Below are positions 6,684-14,322 of a stretch of DNA of 20,213 nucleotides, piece by piece. The translations under genes were made by a program, and so were the position numbers. The notes under the pieces were generated by a model. The model was not told where the DNA came from. It made no database searches and saw only the letters and a list, made by a program, of their open reading frames with translations. This DNA comes from Desulfotignum sp. (lineage in GTDB: Bacteria > Desulfobacterota > Desulfobacteria > Desulfobacterales > Desulfobacteraceae). Location: positions 1 through 20,213 of the forward strand of contig JAIPDY010000030.1 of NCBI GenBank assembly GCA_021737445.1, read 5' to 3'. Within the stretch, counting starts at the first letter, position 1; the number at the start of each line of letters is the position of its first letter.

Positions 6684-7439
6684 CTACAGCAGAGGGATGA
6701 CCACCTTGAACTCAGCCCCCTGTCCGGAATCTGAATCAAGCACCAGTTCACCGCCCATGTCCCTGAGCAGCACCATCACCCCGGCCAGTCCCAGACCATG
6801 GCTCTGGATGGCATCTTCTATGGAACCGCCGGTTGTAAAATAGGTTTCAAATATCCGCTGCTGGTCTGATCTGGGTATGCCCCGGCCGTCATCTTTCACC
6901 CACAGGGTGAGCCGGTTTTCTTGAATCAGGCCCCTGATATCAACCCGGGCGGCCCGGTGTTTGAATGCGTTTGTGACAAGGTTTCTCAATATCTGGCGCA
7001 CCTTGGCCGCATCCAGGCACACACTGGCTTCCCAGGTCTGCTGCGCAAAATTCAGACAGACCCCGGCTTTTTCAATGACGTCCTGGAGCTGCGCATAGGT
7101 TTGGGCCTTTCTGATATCATCTGCCACACCCGGATCCGCCAGATCAAACACCTCCACCAACACCCCCACAACCAGAGATGCCACAGTGAACTGCGAACAG
7201 ATATGCACCCCTTCCCTGGAACGTCCCAGTTCCAGGACATCGTTCACCAGACGCTGGGTGGCAAGGGTGTTGCGCACAATCCGCTTGAGCACCTTGATCT
7301 GTTTTTCCGTCAAAGGACCGTAGGTATCCTGGCGTTCCAGCAGGGATCTGGCCCCGGCATTGATAACAGATATGGGCACCTTCAGATCATGGATGAGAAT
7401 CTCAGTCTTTATATTGGTGTCAGGCATCTTGTCGGTCAC
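6684..7439 (-). CDS. Minimal soluble histidine kinase without sensor domain
   Basis: A 251-aa kinase made only of a HisKA dimerisation/phospho-acceptor region and an HATPase_c domain. The H-box IHDLKVPISVINAG places the phospho-histidine at H17, leaving no room for an N-terminal sensor. The N-box LRNLVTNAFKH, G1 box VKDDGRGIP and G2 box HGLGLAGVMVLLRDMGG are intact, so ATP binding and kinase activity are expected. No membrane segment is seen. The start may be the GTG at 7439 (AAGGA nine bases upstream) or the ATG four codons later. The gene is convergent with the receiver gene (one base apart) and divergent from the PAS-GAF kinase. It most likely phosphorylates a receiver lacking an output domain, or takes its input from a partner protein. 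Confidence 0.9.
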   Translation of the reverse strand: MTDKMPDTNIKTEILIHDLKVPISVINAGARSLLERQDTYGPLTEKQIKVLKRIVRNTLATQRLVNDVLELGRSREGVHICSQFTVASLVVGVLVEVFDLADPGVADDIRKAQTYAQLQDVIEKAGVCLNFAQQTWEASVCLDAAKVRQILRNLVTNAFKHRAARVDIRGLIQENRLTLWVKDDGRGIPRSDQQRIFETYFTTGGSIEDAIQSHGLGLAGVMVLLRDMGGELVLDSDSGQGAEFKVVIPLL

Positions 7440-7451
7440 CTTTTAAAATCC

Positions 7452-7481
7452 TTGCAATTTGATTCAATGATTTTATATAGT
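7452..7481 (+). promoter_or_regulatory. Candidate promoter of the PAS-GAF kinase gene
   Basis: TTGCAA (7452-7457) and TATAGT (7476-7481) are separated by 18 bases in the 108-bp divergent gap between the two kinase genes. A start near 7488 would leave about 60 bases of leader before the ATG at 7548. That leader contains a tandem ATACGGGR 8-mer (7506-7521). Confidence 0.4.
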
Positions 7482-7547
7482 GGCAATATCACACCACCAG
7501 ATGTTATACGGGGATACGGGAATCTTGTAAAGCCTTTTGGAGTTTTT

Positions 7548-9914
7548 ATGCGCAACAGCACCAATGACACGGCTGCCCTGGAAAAAAAAATCACGGTCCT
7601 GGAAGAGGAAAACCAGCTGCTCAAAAGCATCATTCACAAAGCCCCCATCCCCATATTTGTCCTGGACAGCACCCATAAAATCAGCCATTTCAACCAGGCT
7701 CTGGAAGAATTAAGCGGGTTCCAGGCTCAGGAGATGATCGGCACTGATCACCAGTGGAAAGCCTTTTATGCAAAAAAACGGCCGGTCATGGCAGACCTGA
7801 TCATCGACAATGCCCAGGATGAACAGATCGTTGCCCTTTACGGACCCAAATACAAAAAAGCGTTGTCCGACAAAAAACTGTTTGCTGCCACCGATTTTTT
7901 TTCAGACCTTCCGCCTGCCGGCAAATGGCTGTTCTTCACTGCAGCCGCCATCTTTGACAGCAAAGGAAATATTGCAGGTGCCGTGGAAACCCTGCAGGAT
8001 GTCACCGCTGAAAAAACAAAAGAGCAGGAGGTGTTTGAGCTTTACCAGACCTACCAGAAAGTGCTGGAGTTTATTCCCTATCCCATTATCCTGTATGATG
8101 AAAAAGGGCGGGTATCCTATGTGAATCCTGCATTTACAGCTGTGTTCGGATGGGACATAGATGAACTCAAGGGCAAGATTCTGCCCTTTGTACCGGAAAA
8201 TCTCAAGGATGAAACCAACCAGATGCTGAATCGGTTCAAAGAGAATCAGCACCTCACCCGGTATGAGACCCAGCGGCTCACAAAAGACGGCCGGCACCGG
8301 GATGTGATCATCTGGGCCGCATCCCATACCTGGTACAAAGACAGGCCCGGGGAACATTTTGTCATTCTCCGGGACATCACCGAAGAAAAACGGCTGGCAG
8401 CCAACAACCGCACCATCATGCGCATCAGTGCGGCCCTGCCCCAGTATCCGGACCTGGAAGATCTCATGGATTACATCACAAAGGAGATCAAGGGCCTGTT
8501 GAACACCGAAGGGGCGGTGGTGCTGCTGTATGATGAGATCAAAAACGACCTGTTCTTTTTAGGGGCATCCTATGATGACTCAGACACGGAACAGCGGGCC
8601 AGAAAAATCCGGTTTGCCTTAGATGAGGTGCTTGCGGGAAAGGTGTTGAAAACCGGCCGGCCGGCTGTCAACAACCAGGCTGCAAACTCCTTTGAATCCT
8701 ATCCGGAAAGAGACCGGAAACTGGGCTATGAAACAAAAAGCATTCTGTGCGTGCCTGTCAGAAGCGATTCCCGCATCACCGGGATTTTGTGCGCCATAAA
8801 CAAAAAACAGAACCCGTTTGACGACAATGACATGGAGTTGATGACCATGATTGCCGGTACCGTGGGCATATCCATTGAAAATGCCCGGTTTTCTGAAGCC
8901 CTGAAAGAGGCTTACCGGGATGTCGCCTCCATGAACCGGGCCAAGGACAAGGCGATCAACCATCTGTCCCATGAACTCAAAACCCCGGTGGCAGTGCTCA
9001 CCGGATCATTGCAGATCCTGGAGAAAAAACTGGCAGACCTGCCCCAGGTGAAGACCGCATCCACTCTGAGCCGGATCCAGCGGAATCTGAACCGCATTGT
9101 GCAGATCCAGGAAGAGACCGCTGATATCATGGACAAAAAGGTCTATGCAGCCCGGGATCTTATGCTGGTGATGCTCCAGACCTGCAGGGATGAACTGGAA
9201 ACCCTGATTCAGCAGCACCTGGATGACGAAGACCCCATGGAGGTGGTGCAGGCGGTCATTGAAAAGGAGTTCGGCTCACCTGCCTTCAACTGCAAAGATA
9301 TCCACTTTGCCAGAACCTTTGACGTCCTGTTTGAAAAATTGCAGAAATCCTTTGATTTCAGGGACCTGGAGATTTGTGTTCACATGGATGAAAATCTTCC
9401 CGGAATCTGCCTGCCAAAAGATGTACTGGAAAAGACCATCACCGGCCTGATTAAAAACAGCATTGAAAACACGCCGGACCATGGCAGGATAGATATCCTG
9501 GGCCGCAGCAAAGACAATGGCGTTCTTTTTTGCGTGCACGATTTCGGGGTGGGCATTGAAACAGATGACCAGAAGCGCATATTTGAAGGTTTTTTCACAA
9601 CCCAGAAAACCGATGACTATTCCACCAAAACCCCTTATGACTTCAATGCCGGGGGCAAGGGAGTGGATCTTCTGCGCATGAAACTGTTTGCCGACAGGAT
9701 GGGATTTTCCATTCACATGGAATCCAAACGCTGCTGTTTTCTGCATGACAATCCGGGGGAAACCTGTCCGGGAAACATTTTCCAATGCCGTTTCTGCAAC
9801 GGAATATCAGACTGCCTTACGTCGGGATATTCGATATTTTCAGTGTTTTTCCCCCATAAAAAAAAATATGAAAAAAAGTCTTTGACAAACCCAAATCAAT
9901 TGGACTACAACTAA
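7548..9914 (+). CDS. Hybrid-free PAS-PAS-GAF sensor histidine kinase with C-terminal cysteine cluster
   Basis: A 788-aa cytoplasmic kinase. A short coiled coil (about residues 10-30) leads into PAS 1 (25-150, starting at APIPIFVLDSTHK), PAS 2 (165-280, PYPIILYDEKGRVSYVNPAF), GAF (295-450), HisKA with H475 (SHELKTP), a helical stretch of about 90 residues, and HATPase_c with N-box LIKNSIENTPDH, G1 HDFGVGI and G2 GGKGVDLLRMK. Six cysteines lie close together behind the G2 box (C729, C730, C740, C747, C750, C756) before the last strand ending in FFP. No transmembrane helix is seen, so the signal is internal or redox-related. The frame stays open far upstream, but that part is antisense to the neighbouring kinase; GGAG at 7539-7542, five bases before the ATG at 7548, fixes the start. 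It probably signals to the REC proteins of this locus. Confidence 0.92.
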   Translation: MRNSTNDTAALEKKITVLEEENQLLKSIIHKAPIPIFVLDSTHKISHFNQALEELSGFQAQEMIGTDHQWKAFYAKKRPVMADLIIDNAQDEQIVALYGPKYKKALSDKKLFAATDFFSDLPPAGKWLFFTAAAIFDSKGNIAGAVETLQDVTAEKTKEQEVFELYQTYQKVLEFIPYPIILYDEKGRVSYVNPAFTAVFGWDIDELKGKILPFVPENLKDETNQMLNRFKENQHLTRYETQRLTKDGRHRDVIIWAASHTWYKDRPGEHFVILRDITEEKRLAANNRTIMRISAALPQYPDLEDLMDYITKEIKGLLNTEGAVVLLYDEIKNDLFFLGASYDDSDTEQRARKIRFALDEVLAGKVLKTGRPAVNNQAANSFESYPERDRKLGYETKSILCVPVRSDSRITGILCAINKKQNPFDDNDMELMTMIAGTVGISIENARFSEALKEAYRDVASMNRAKDKAINHLSHELKTPVAVLTGSLQILEKKLADLPQVKTASTLSRIQRNLNRIVQIQEETADIMDKKVYAARDLMLVMLQTCRDELETLIQQHLDDEDPMEVVQAVIEKEFGSPAFNCKDIHFARTFDVLFEKLQKSFDFRDLEICVHMDENLPGICLPKDVLEKTITGLIKNSIENTPDHGRIDILGRSKDNGVLFCVHDFGVGIETDDQKRIFEGFFTTQKTDDYSTKTPYDFNAGGKGVDLLRMKLFADRMGFSIHMESKRCCFLHDNPGETCPGNIFQCRFCNGISDCLTSGYSIFSVFFPHKKKYEKKSLTNPNQLDYN
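9882..9911 (+). promoter_or_regulatory. Promoter candidate for the ligase-ABC operon
   Basis: A consensus -35 TTGACA (9882-9887) is followed after 18 bases by TACAAC (9906-9911), overlapping the last codons of the PAS-GAF kinase gene. Transcription would start near 9918, directly before the palindrome at 9925-9942. A second, weaker pair lies downstream (TTGACA 9978-9983, 17 bases, TATTTC 10001-10006). Either could drive the long operon starting at 10036. Confidence 0.5.
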
Positions 9915-9924
9915 AGTTGTGTTG

Positions 9925-9942
9925 AGACTGAGCGCTCGTTCT
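9925..9942. promoter_or_regulatory. TetR-like operator palindrome upstream of the ligase-ABC operon
   Basis: AGACTGAG-CG-CTCGTTCT is an 18-bp imperfect palindrome (six of eight arm positions pair) around the perfect core GAGCGCTC. Size and GAxCG-type half-sites resemble operators of TetR-family regulators of acyl-CoA genes. It sits just downstream of the predicted transcription start, where binding would repress. No TetR-family gene is in the window, so the regulator would be encoded elsewhere. The assignment is inference. Confidence 0.4.
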
Positions 9943-10035
9943 GCTTTGAAAACACAGCACCGGCATTTTTTAAAGGATTGACACAGGCAGAAGAAAACAG
10001 TATTTCAGGACAATTTTCCACGGGGGTAATGGCTC

Positions 10036-11532
10036 ATGAACAACCTGCATGGCTTAAGCTTTTTTGATATCTATGAAAAAAACGCCCGGCTTCAGGAAAA
10101 TGGCTGTGCAGTCCACTGGAATGACCAGGATATCACCCATGGTGAGCTGTTTGCGCAGACCGCACAGCTGGCAGCAGGCCTGTCGTTTCTAACACCTAAA
10201 ACCCGGGTGGCGGTTCTGTGCAAAAATCTGCCGGTGTTCTTTCATCTGTTCGGAGCTGCCGCTGCCTTGAACCTGACCCTGGTGCTGATCAACCGGCGGT
10301 TGTCTGACAGTGAAATCCGCCATATTATTGAAGATACCACCCCTTCCATAATCCTGTGCGACAGTGAGATGGCCAAAAAGGCGTCCGGAATCACGGCTGC
10401 CTTTTCTTTTGTGGACCAGTGCATTGTGGTGGACGGCCCAAAGGAAAATCTGTCGCCGTTGTACCAGGACAGCAACGGTTTCACCCCGAAACCGTTTGAA
10501 AAAAATGACCCCTATATCATTATCCACACCGCTGCGGTCCAGGGCAAACCCAGGGGAGCTGTGCTGAGCCAGGAAAATGTTCTGCTCTCCAACCTGCAGC
10601 TGATCCAGTATTACGCCCTTGACCAGGGGAGCTGCCATGCCGATATCCTGCCTCTGTTTCATATCATGGGCATTAACATGGCCCTGGCAACCCTCCAGGC
10701 AGGGGGCAAAAATGTGGTGGTGGAAAAATTTGATCCCGGCCAGACCCTTGCCCTTGTCCAGGAGCAGAAGGTCACGCTCTTAGGTTCTTTCCCTCCCATA
10801 CTGACCACCCTTTCAGATGCCCTGGAAAAAGAAAATTATGACCTGACATCCCTTAAAATAACCGCCGGCCTGGATGCCCCGGATACAGTGAAAAAATGGG
10901 AAACTGCCACGGGCACCACCTTCTGGACCATGTACGGCCAGACCGAGACATCCGGTTTGATCACTTTTGCCCCATACTTTGAAAAACCCGGTTCAGCCGG
11001 CAGAATATCCCCCCTGGCCCATGTGAAAATCGCTGATGACCTTGACAGTTTTGTGCCCCCCGGCCAAACCGGAGAGATCCTTGTCAAAGGCCCCCTGGTA
11101 TTTCAGGGATACTGGAACGCCCCTGATCTAAACGCCCACACCTTCAGACAGGGATGGCACCATACCGGAGATTTGGGCATGATCGATCCGGATGGTTTTT
11201 TGTTTTTCAAAGGCAGAAAACCGGAAAAGGAACTGATCAAACCCGGTGGAGAAAACGTGTTTCCGGCTGAAGTGGAAAAAGCGATCATGCAGCATGACGC
11301 GGTCAGGGAGGTGTGCGTTTTCGGTGTGCCTGATCCCAGATTCGGGGAAGGCATTAAAGCGGTTTGCAGTCTGCATCCTGGGAAAAACCTGACAAAAGAA
11401 GAGTTGATCCGGTTTACCGGATCCCTGATTGCCGGTTACAAAAAACCCCGGTATGTTGAATTTACACCTGTTCTGCCCAGGACTGCGGACGGGACCATAG
11501 ACCGCGCACAGATAAAGCAGACCTTTTCCTGA
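10036..11532 (+). CDS. Atypical adenylate-forming acyl-CoA ligase
   Basis: A 498-aa member of the AMP-forming acyl-CoA synthetase superfamily, cytoplasmic, expected to activate a carboxylic acid to its CoA thioester. The motif YGQTETSGLITF (A5), GWHHTGDLGMIDPDGFLFFKGR (A7) and the KELIKPGGENVFPAEVE hinge region (A8) are clear. Two hallmark sites deviate. The phosphate loop, normally SGTTGxPKG, reads AAVQGKPRG (residues 166-174), and the A10 lysine of the usual GKI motif is T487 (GTIDR). Similar deviations may be shared by a subfamily, so loss of activity is not proven. The G-rich stretch 10022-10026 precedes the ATG at 10036. It heads the ABC operon, 97 bp before livG. It could be a true ligase of unusual chemistry, a CoA-transfer half-enzyme, or a non-catalytic sensor or partner of the second synthetase. 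Confidence 0.88.
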   Translation: MNNLHGLSFFDIYEKNARLQENGCAVHWNDQDITHGELFAQTAQLAAGLSFLTPKTRVAVLCKNLPVFFHLFGAAAALNLTLVLINRRLSDSEIRHIIEDTTPSIILCDSEMAKKASGITAAFSFVDQCIVVDGPKENLSPLYQDSNGFTPKPFEKNDPYIIIHTAAVQGKPRGAVLSQENVLLSNLQLIQYYALDQGSCHADILPLFHIMGINMALATLQAGGKNVVVEKFDPGQTLALVQEQKVTLLGSFPPILTTLSDALEKENYDLTSLKITAGLDAPDTVKKWETATGTTFWTMYGQTETSGLITFAPYFEKPGSAGRISPLAHVKIADDLDSFVPPGQTGEILVKGPLVFQGYWNAPDLNAHTFRQGWHHTGDLGMIDPDGFLFFKGRKPEKELIKPGGENVFPAEVEKAIMQHDAVREVCVFGVPDPRFGEGIKAVCSLHPGKNLTKEELIRFTGSLIAGYKKPRYVEFTPVLPRTADGTIDRAQIKQTFS

Positions 11533-11560
11533 TAACAGTCTGTTTTTTTTAACCGAACCG

Positions 11561-11593
11561 GGCAGGGGTAACTGCCACATGCGGCACAGGCAG
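11561..11593 (+). promoter_or_regulatory. Possible alternative hairpins in the ligase-livG gap
   Basis: In the 97-bp gap before livG, CTGCC (11572-11576) can pair with GGCAG upstream (11561-11565) or with GGCA/GGCAG downstream (11583-11586, 11589-11593). The foldings exclude each other, which could tune expression downstream of the first gene. The stems are only 4-5 bp, so chance is a likely explanation. The rest of the gap shows only a T-run at 11542-11550 without a convincing stem. Confidence 0.15.
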
Positions 11594-11629
11594 GTTTTGT
11601 CACTATAACCCACAGCATTTGGATTTTTT

Positions 11630-12391
11630 ATGGCACATTTAAAAATTTCAGACGTGACGCTCTCTTTTGGAGGACTCAAGGCATTGTCCCATGTGAACAT
11701 GAACATTGAGCCAGGATTGATCACCTCTATCATCGGACCCAACGGGGCGGGCAAGACCAGCATGCTCAACTGTATCTCAGGGTTCTATCACCCCACAAAA
11801 GGAAAGATCCTGTACAAGGAGAAAGACCTGAGCCATGCCTCCCCCCACCAGGTCTCCACCATGGGGATTGCCCGGGCCTTCCAGAACCTGGAGCTGTTTT
11901 CAGGATTGTCGGTTCTGGACAACCTGCTGCTGGCCCGGCACCAGAACCTGACCTATTCATTTTTCCATGCTGCTGTTTTTTATGGCAAAGCCTCACGGGT
12001 GGAAGCGGAAAACAGAAAATTTGTGGAAGATATCATCGATTTCATGGAACTGGAACCCTACCGCAAAAACCTGGTGGGGAACCTGAGCTACGGGATTCAA
12101 AAAAAAGTGGAGGTGGCCCGGGCCCTGACCCTGGACCCTGAAATTCTTCTGCTGGACGAACCCATGGCCGGCATGAATATCCAGGAAAAAGAAGATATTG
12201 TCCGGTTTGTCATGGATATCCAAAAGGAACGCAACGTCACGGTTGTCCTGGTGGAACATGATCTGGGGGTGGTCATGGATATTTCCGACCAGATCTATGT
12301 GCTGGATTTCGGAGAAGTTATCGGATCCGGCACCCCGGATGAGGTCGCCAACAATCCCAAAGTCATCGACGCCTATATCGGGGAGGACTGA
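11630..12391 (+). CDS. livG: ABC transporter ATPase, branched-chain amino acid type
   Basis: A 253-aa ATP-binding subunit energising the LivH/LivM permease at the inner face of the membrane. Walker A is GPNGAGKTS (36-44), the family signature is LSYGIQKKVEVARAL in place of LSGGQ, as usual for LivG, Walker B is ILLLDEP with D176/E177, and the switch histidine is in VLVEHD. The C-terminal extension typical of LivG (LDFGEVIGSGTPDEVANNPKVIDAYIGED) is complete. A weak GGA lies six bases before the ATG at 11630. It is separated from its permeases by the acyl-CoA synthetase gene, which begins six bases after its stop codon, an arrangement that ties the synthetase to transport. Confidence 0.93.
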   Translation: MAHLKISDVTLSFGGLKALSHVNMNIEPGLITSIIGPNGAGKTSMLNCISGFYHPTKGKILYKEKDLSHASPHQVSTMGIARAFQNLELFSGLSVLDNLLLARHQNLTYSFFHAAVFYGKASRVEAENRKFVEDIIDFMELEPYRKNLVGNLSYGIQKKVEVARALTLDPEILLLDEPMAGMNIQEKEDIVRFVMDIQKERNVTVVLVEHDLGVVMDISDQIYVLDFGEVIGSGTPDEVANNPKVIDAYIGED

Positions 12392-12396
12392 TCACC

Positions 12397-14322
12397 ATGA
12401 GTAATAATGAACACCTGCTGAAATTCTCCATCCCCCAGCTGCTGCGGTGGCGGGTTGCTGAATCCCCCAGACGTACCGCTCTGCGGGAAAAAGATTACGG
12501 CATCTGGAACGACTATACCTGGGAAGAATATTACAATTATGTGCGCAAAACCGGCATGGGACTTAAGGCCATGGGCTTAGGCAAGGGAGACACCATTGCC
12601 ATTATTTCGGACAACATCCCGGAACTGTTGTTTGTGGCCATAGGCGGCCATGCCATCGGCGCCATATCCGCCGGCATCTACCAGACCACCATGCCGGCTG
12701 AAATCGCCCAGATCATCCAGTATCTGAAAGTATCTGCCGTGTTCTGCGACAACCAGGAACAGGTGGACAAGGTAAGGGAAGTCCGGGACCAGATCCCCAA
12801 TGTCAAAAAGGTGATTTTTGAAGACCCCAGAGGCATGCGTAATTATATGTCAGATGACTGGTTTGTGGATATCAGGGATCTGTTTGAAATGGGGGATGCA
12901 GCCCATGCAAAAGACCCGGACCTGTTTGAATCCCTGGTGGACCAGGGCAAGCCTGATGACGTGTGCCACCTGTGTCTGACATCAGGCACCACAGGGCTGC
13001 CAAAGGGCACCATGCTGACCCATAAAAACTATATCAACATGGGTGTGCAGCTCACCCAGGTGGATCCTTTGGAACCAACCGATGAATATGTCTCTTTTCT
13101 GCCATTTGCCTGGATCGGGGAGCAGATGAACTCATTCGGTGTGGCCATGGCCACGGGCATCACCCTGAATTTTCCGGAATCGGTTGAGACAGCCATGTCA
13201 GATTTAAAGGAGATCGGCCCGCATTTCATGTTCGGGGCACCCAGAATCTATGAAGGCATCCGGTCGGAAATCTGGCTGAAGATCGACCAGTCCTACTGGT
13301 TCAACAAACTGTTATACAATTATTTCATAAACATCGGCTTGAAGGCAGCAAAATACCGCATGACCGGCAGATCCATGCCTTTAGGGCTGAAGATCAAATC
13401 ATGGCTGGGCACCCAGATAATGTTCCGGCCCCTGGTGAACCAGATCGGTTTCCTGCGCCTGCGGCGGGCCTATACCGGCGGGGCTGCCCTGGGTCCGGAA
13501 CTGTTTTCCTTTTACCAGGCCATCGGCGTGAATTTAAAGCAGATTTACGGACAGACCGAAATCGTCGGGATCGCATATATGCACAGGGACGGGGATATCA
13601 GACCTGAAACCGTGGGCAAGCCGCTGCCCGCCACCCAGTGCAAAATATCTGAAACAGGAGAGATACTCTCCAAATCCGATTCTGTCACTCCGGGCTATTT
13701 TGAACTGCCTGAAAAATCGGCTGAACTGCTGGAGGGCGGATGGCTGCATTCCGGAGATGCCGGATTCATAGATGAAAACGGGCACCTGGTGGTCATTGAC
13801 AGGGTGTCTGATGTGATGCACAACAACAAAGGAGAGATGTTTTCTCCCATGTTTCTGGAAAATGCCCTCAAGTTCAGTCCCTATATAAAGGAAGCCGTGA
13901 TTTTCGGCAACAAAAAGGATTTTGTGGCAGCCCTGATCAACATCGATCCCATTGTGGTGGGAAAATGGGCAGAAGACAAAGGACTGTCCTACACCACCTA
14001 CATGGATCTTTCCAAAAAAAAGGAGGTGGCAGACCTGATCATGGCACAGGTGATCGATGTCAATTCCAGAGCGGAAAAAGAGCATTTTAAAATCAAACGG
14101 TTTGCCCTGCTGTATAAACTGCTGGATGTGGATGACGGGGAGTTGACCAAAACCGGAAAAATCCGCCGCAAATTTGTACAGGAGCGGTATCAGAACCTGT
14201 ATGAGGCCCTGTATGATGAAAAAGTTGACACAAAAGAGGTCGAAGCTTCCTTCCAGTACCAGGACGGGCAGTCGACCCTGGTTAAAACCCGGATCGCATT
14301 TTACACGGTGAAAGGAGTCTGA
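12397..14322 (+). CDS. Long-chain-type AMP-forming acyl-CoA synthetase embedded in the ABC operon
   Basis: A 641-aa synthetase of the long-chain fatty acid:CoA ligase class, converting a carboxylate, ATP and CoA to acyl-CoA, AMP and pyrophosphate. All hallmark motifs are present: phosphate loop LTSGTTGLPKGTMLTHKN (T195-G204), A5 IYGQTE, A7 GWLHSGDAGFIDENGHLVVIDR, and the catalytic A10 lysine K588 (TKTGKIRR). The hinge motif reads DVMHNNKGEMFSP. GGGGAGG (12380-12386) overlaps the end of livG, and its own stop overlaps the ATG of livH (TGATG), so it is translationally linked to the transporter on both sides. This suggests that the acid imported by the ABC system is trapped at once as a CoA thioester. 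The substrate is not readable; branched-chain, aromatic or longer fatty acids all fit the class. Confidence 0.93.
   Translation: MSNNEHLLKFSIPQLLRWRVAESPRRTALREKDYGIWNDYTWEEYYNYVRKTGMGLKAMGLGKGDTIAIISDNIPELLFVAIGGHAIGAISAGIYQTTMPAEIAQIIQYLKVSAVFCDNQEQVDKVREVRDQIPNVKKVIFEDPRGMRNYMSDDWFVDIRDLFEMGDAAHAKDPDLFESLVDQGKPDDVCHLCLTSGTTGLPKGTMLTHKNYINMGVQLTQVDPLEPTDEYVSFLPFAWIGEQMNSFGVAMATGITLNFPESVETAMSDLKEIGPHFMFGAPRIYEGIRSEIWLKIDQSYWFNKLLYNYFINIGLKAAKYRMTGRSMPLGLKIKSWLGTQIMFRPLVNQIGFLRLRRAYTGGAALGPELFSFYQAIGVNLKQIYGQTEIVGIAYMHRDGDIRPETVGKPLPATQCKISETGEILSKSDSVTPGYFELPEKSAELLEGGWLHSGDAGFIDENGHLVVIDRVSDVMHNNKGEMFSPMFLENALKFSPYIKEAVIFGNKKDFVAALINIDPIVVGKWAEDKGLSYTTYMDLSKKKEVADLIMAQVIDVNSRAEKEHFKIKRFALLYKLLDVDDGELTKTGKIRRKFVQERYQNLYEALYDEKVDTKEVEASFQYQDGQSTLVKTRIAFYTVKGV

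Noticed and set aside
5939..6751. A 270-codon minus-strand open frame over the small zinc-knuckle and REC genes.
   Set aside because: Both plus-strand genes have clear motifs and ribosome binding sites, and the antisense product has no recognisable domain.
7506..7521. Tandem ATACGGGG/ATACGGGA in the divergent gap between the kinases.
   Set aside because: Only two short copies are seen. It could be a regulator site, but two 8-mers are too little to support a feature.
6921..7547. The PAS-GAF kinase frame stays open about 209 codons further upstream.
   Set aside because: This part is antisense to the minimal histidine kinase and crosses the divergent promoter gap. The ATG at 7548 has a well-placed GGAG and starts the recognisable coiled coil and PAS fold.
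11533..11560. T-run behind the first ligase gene as an intrinsic terminator.
   Set aside because: The only stem in front of it (AACA/TGTT) has four weak pairs, which is not enough. The downstream livG belongs functionally to the same operon.
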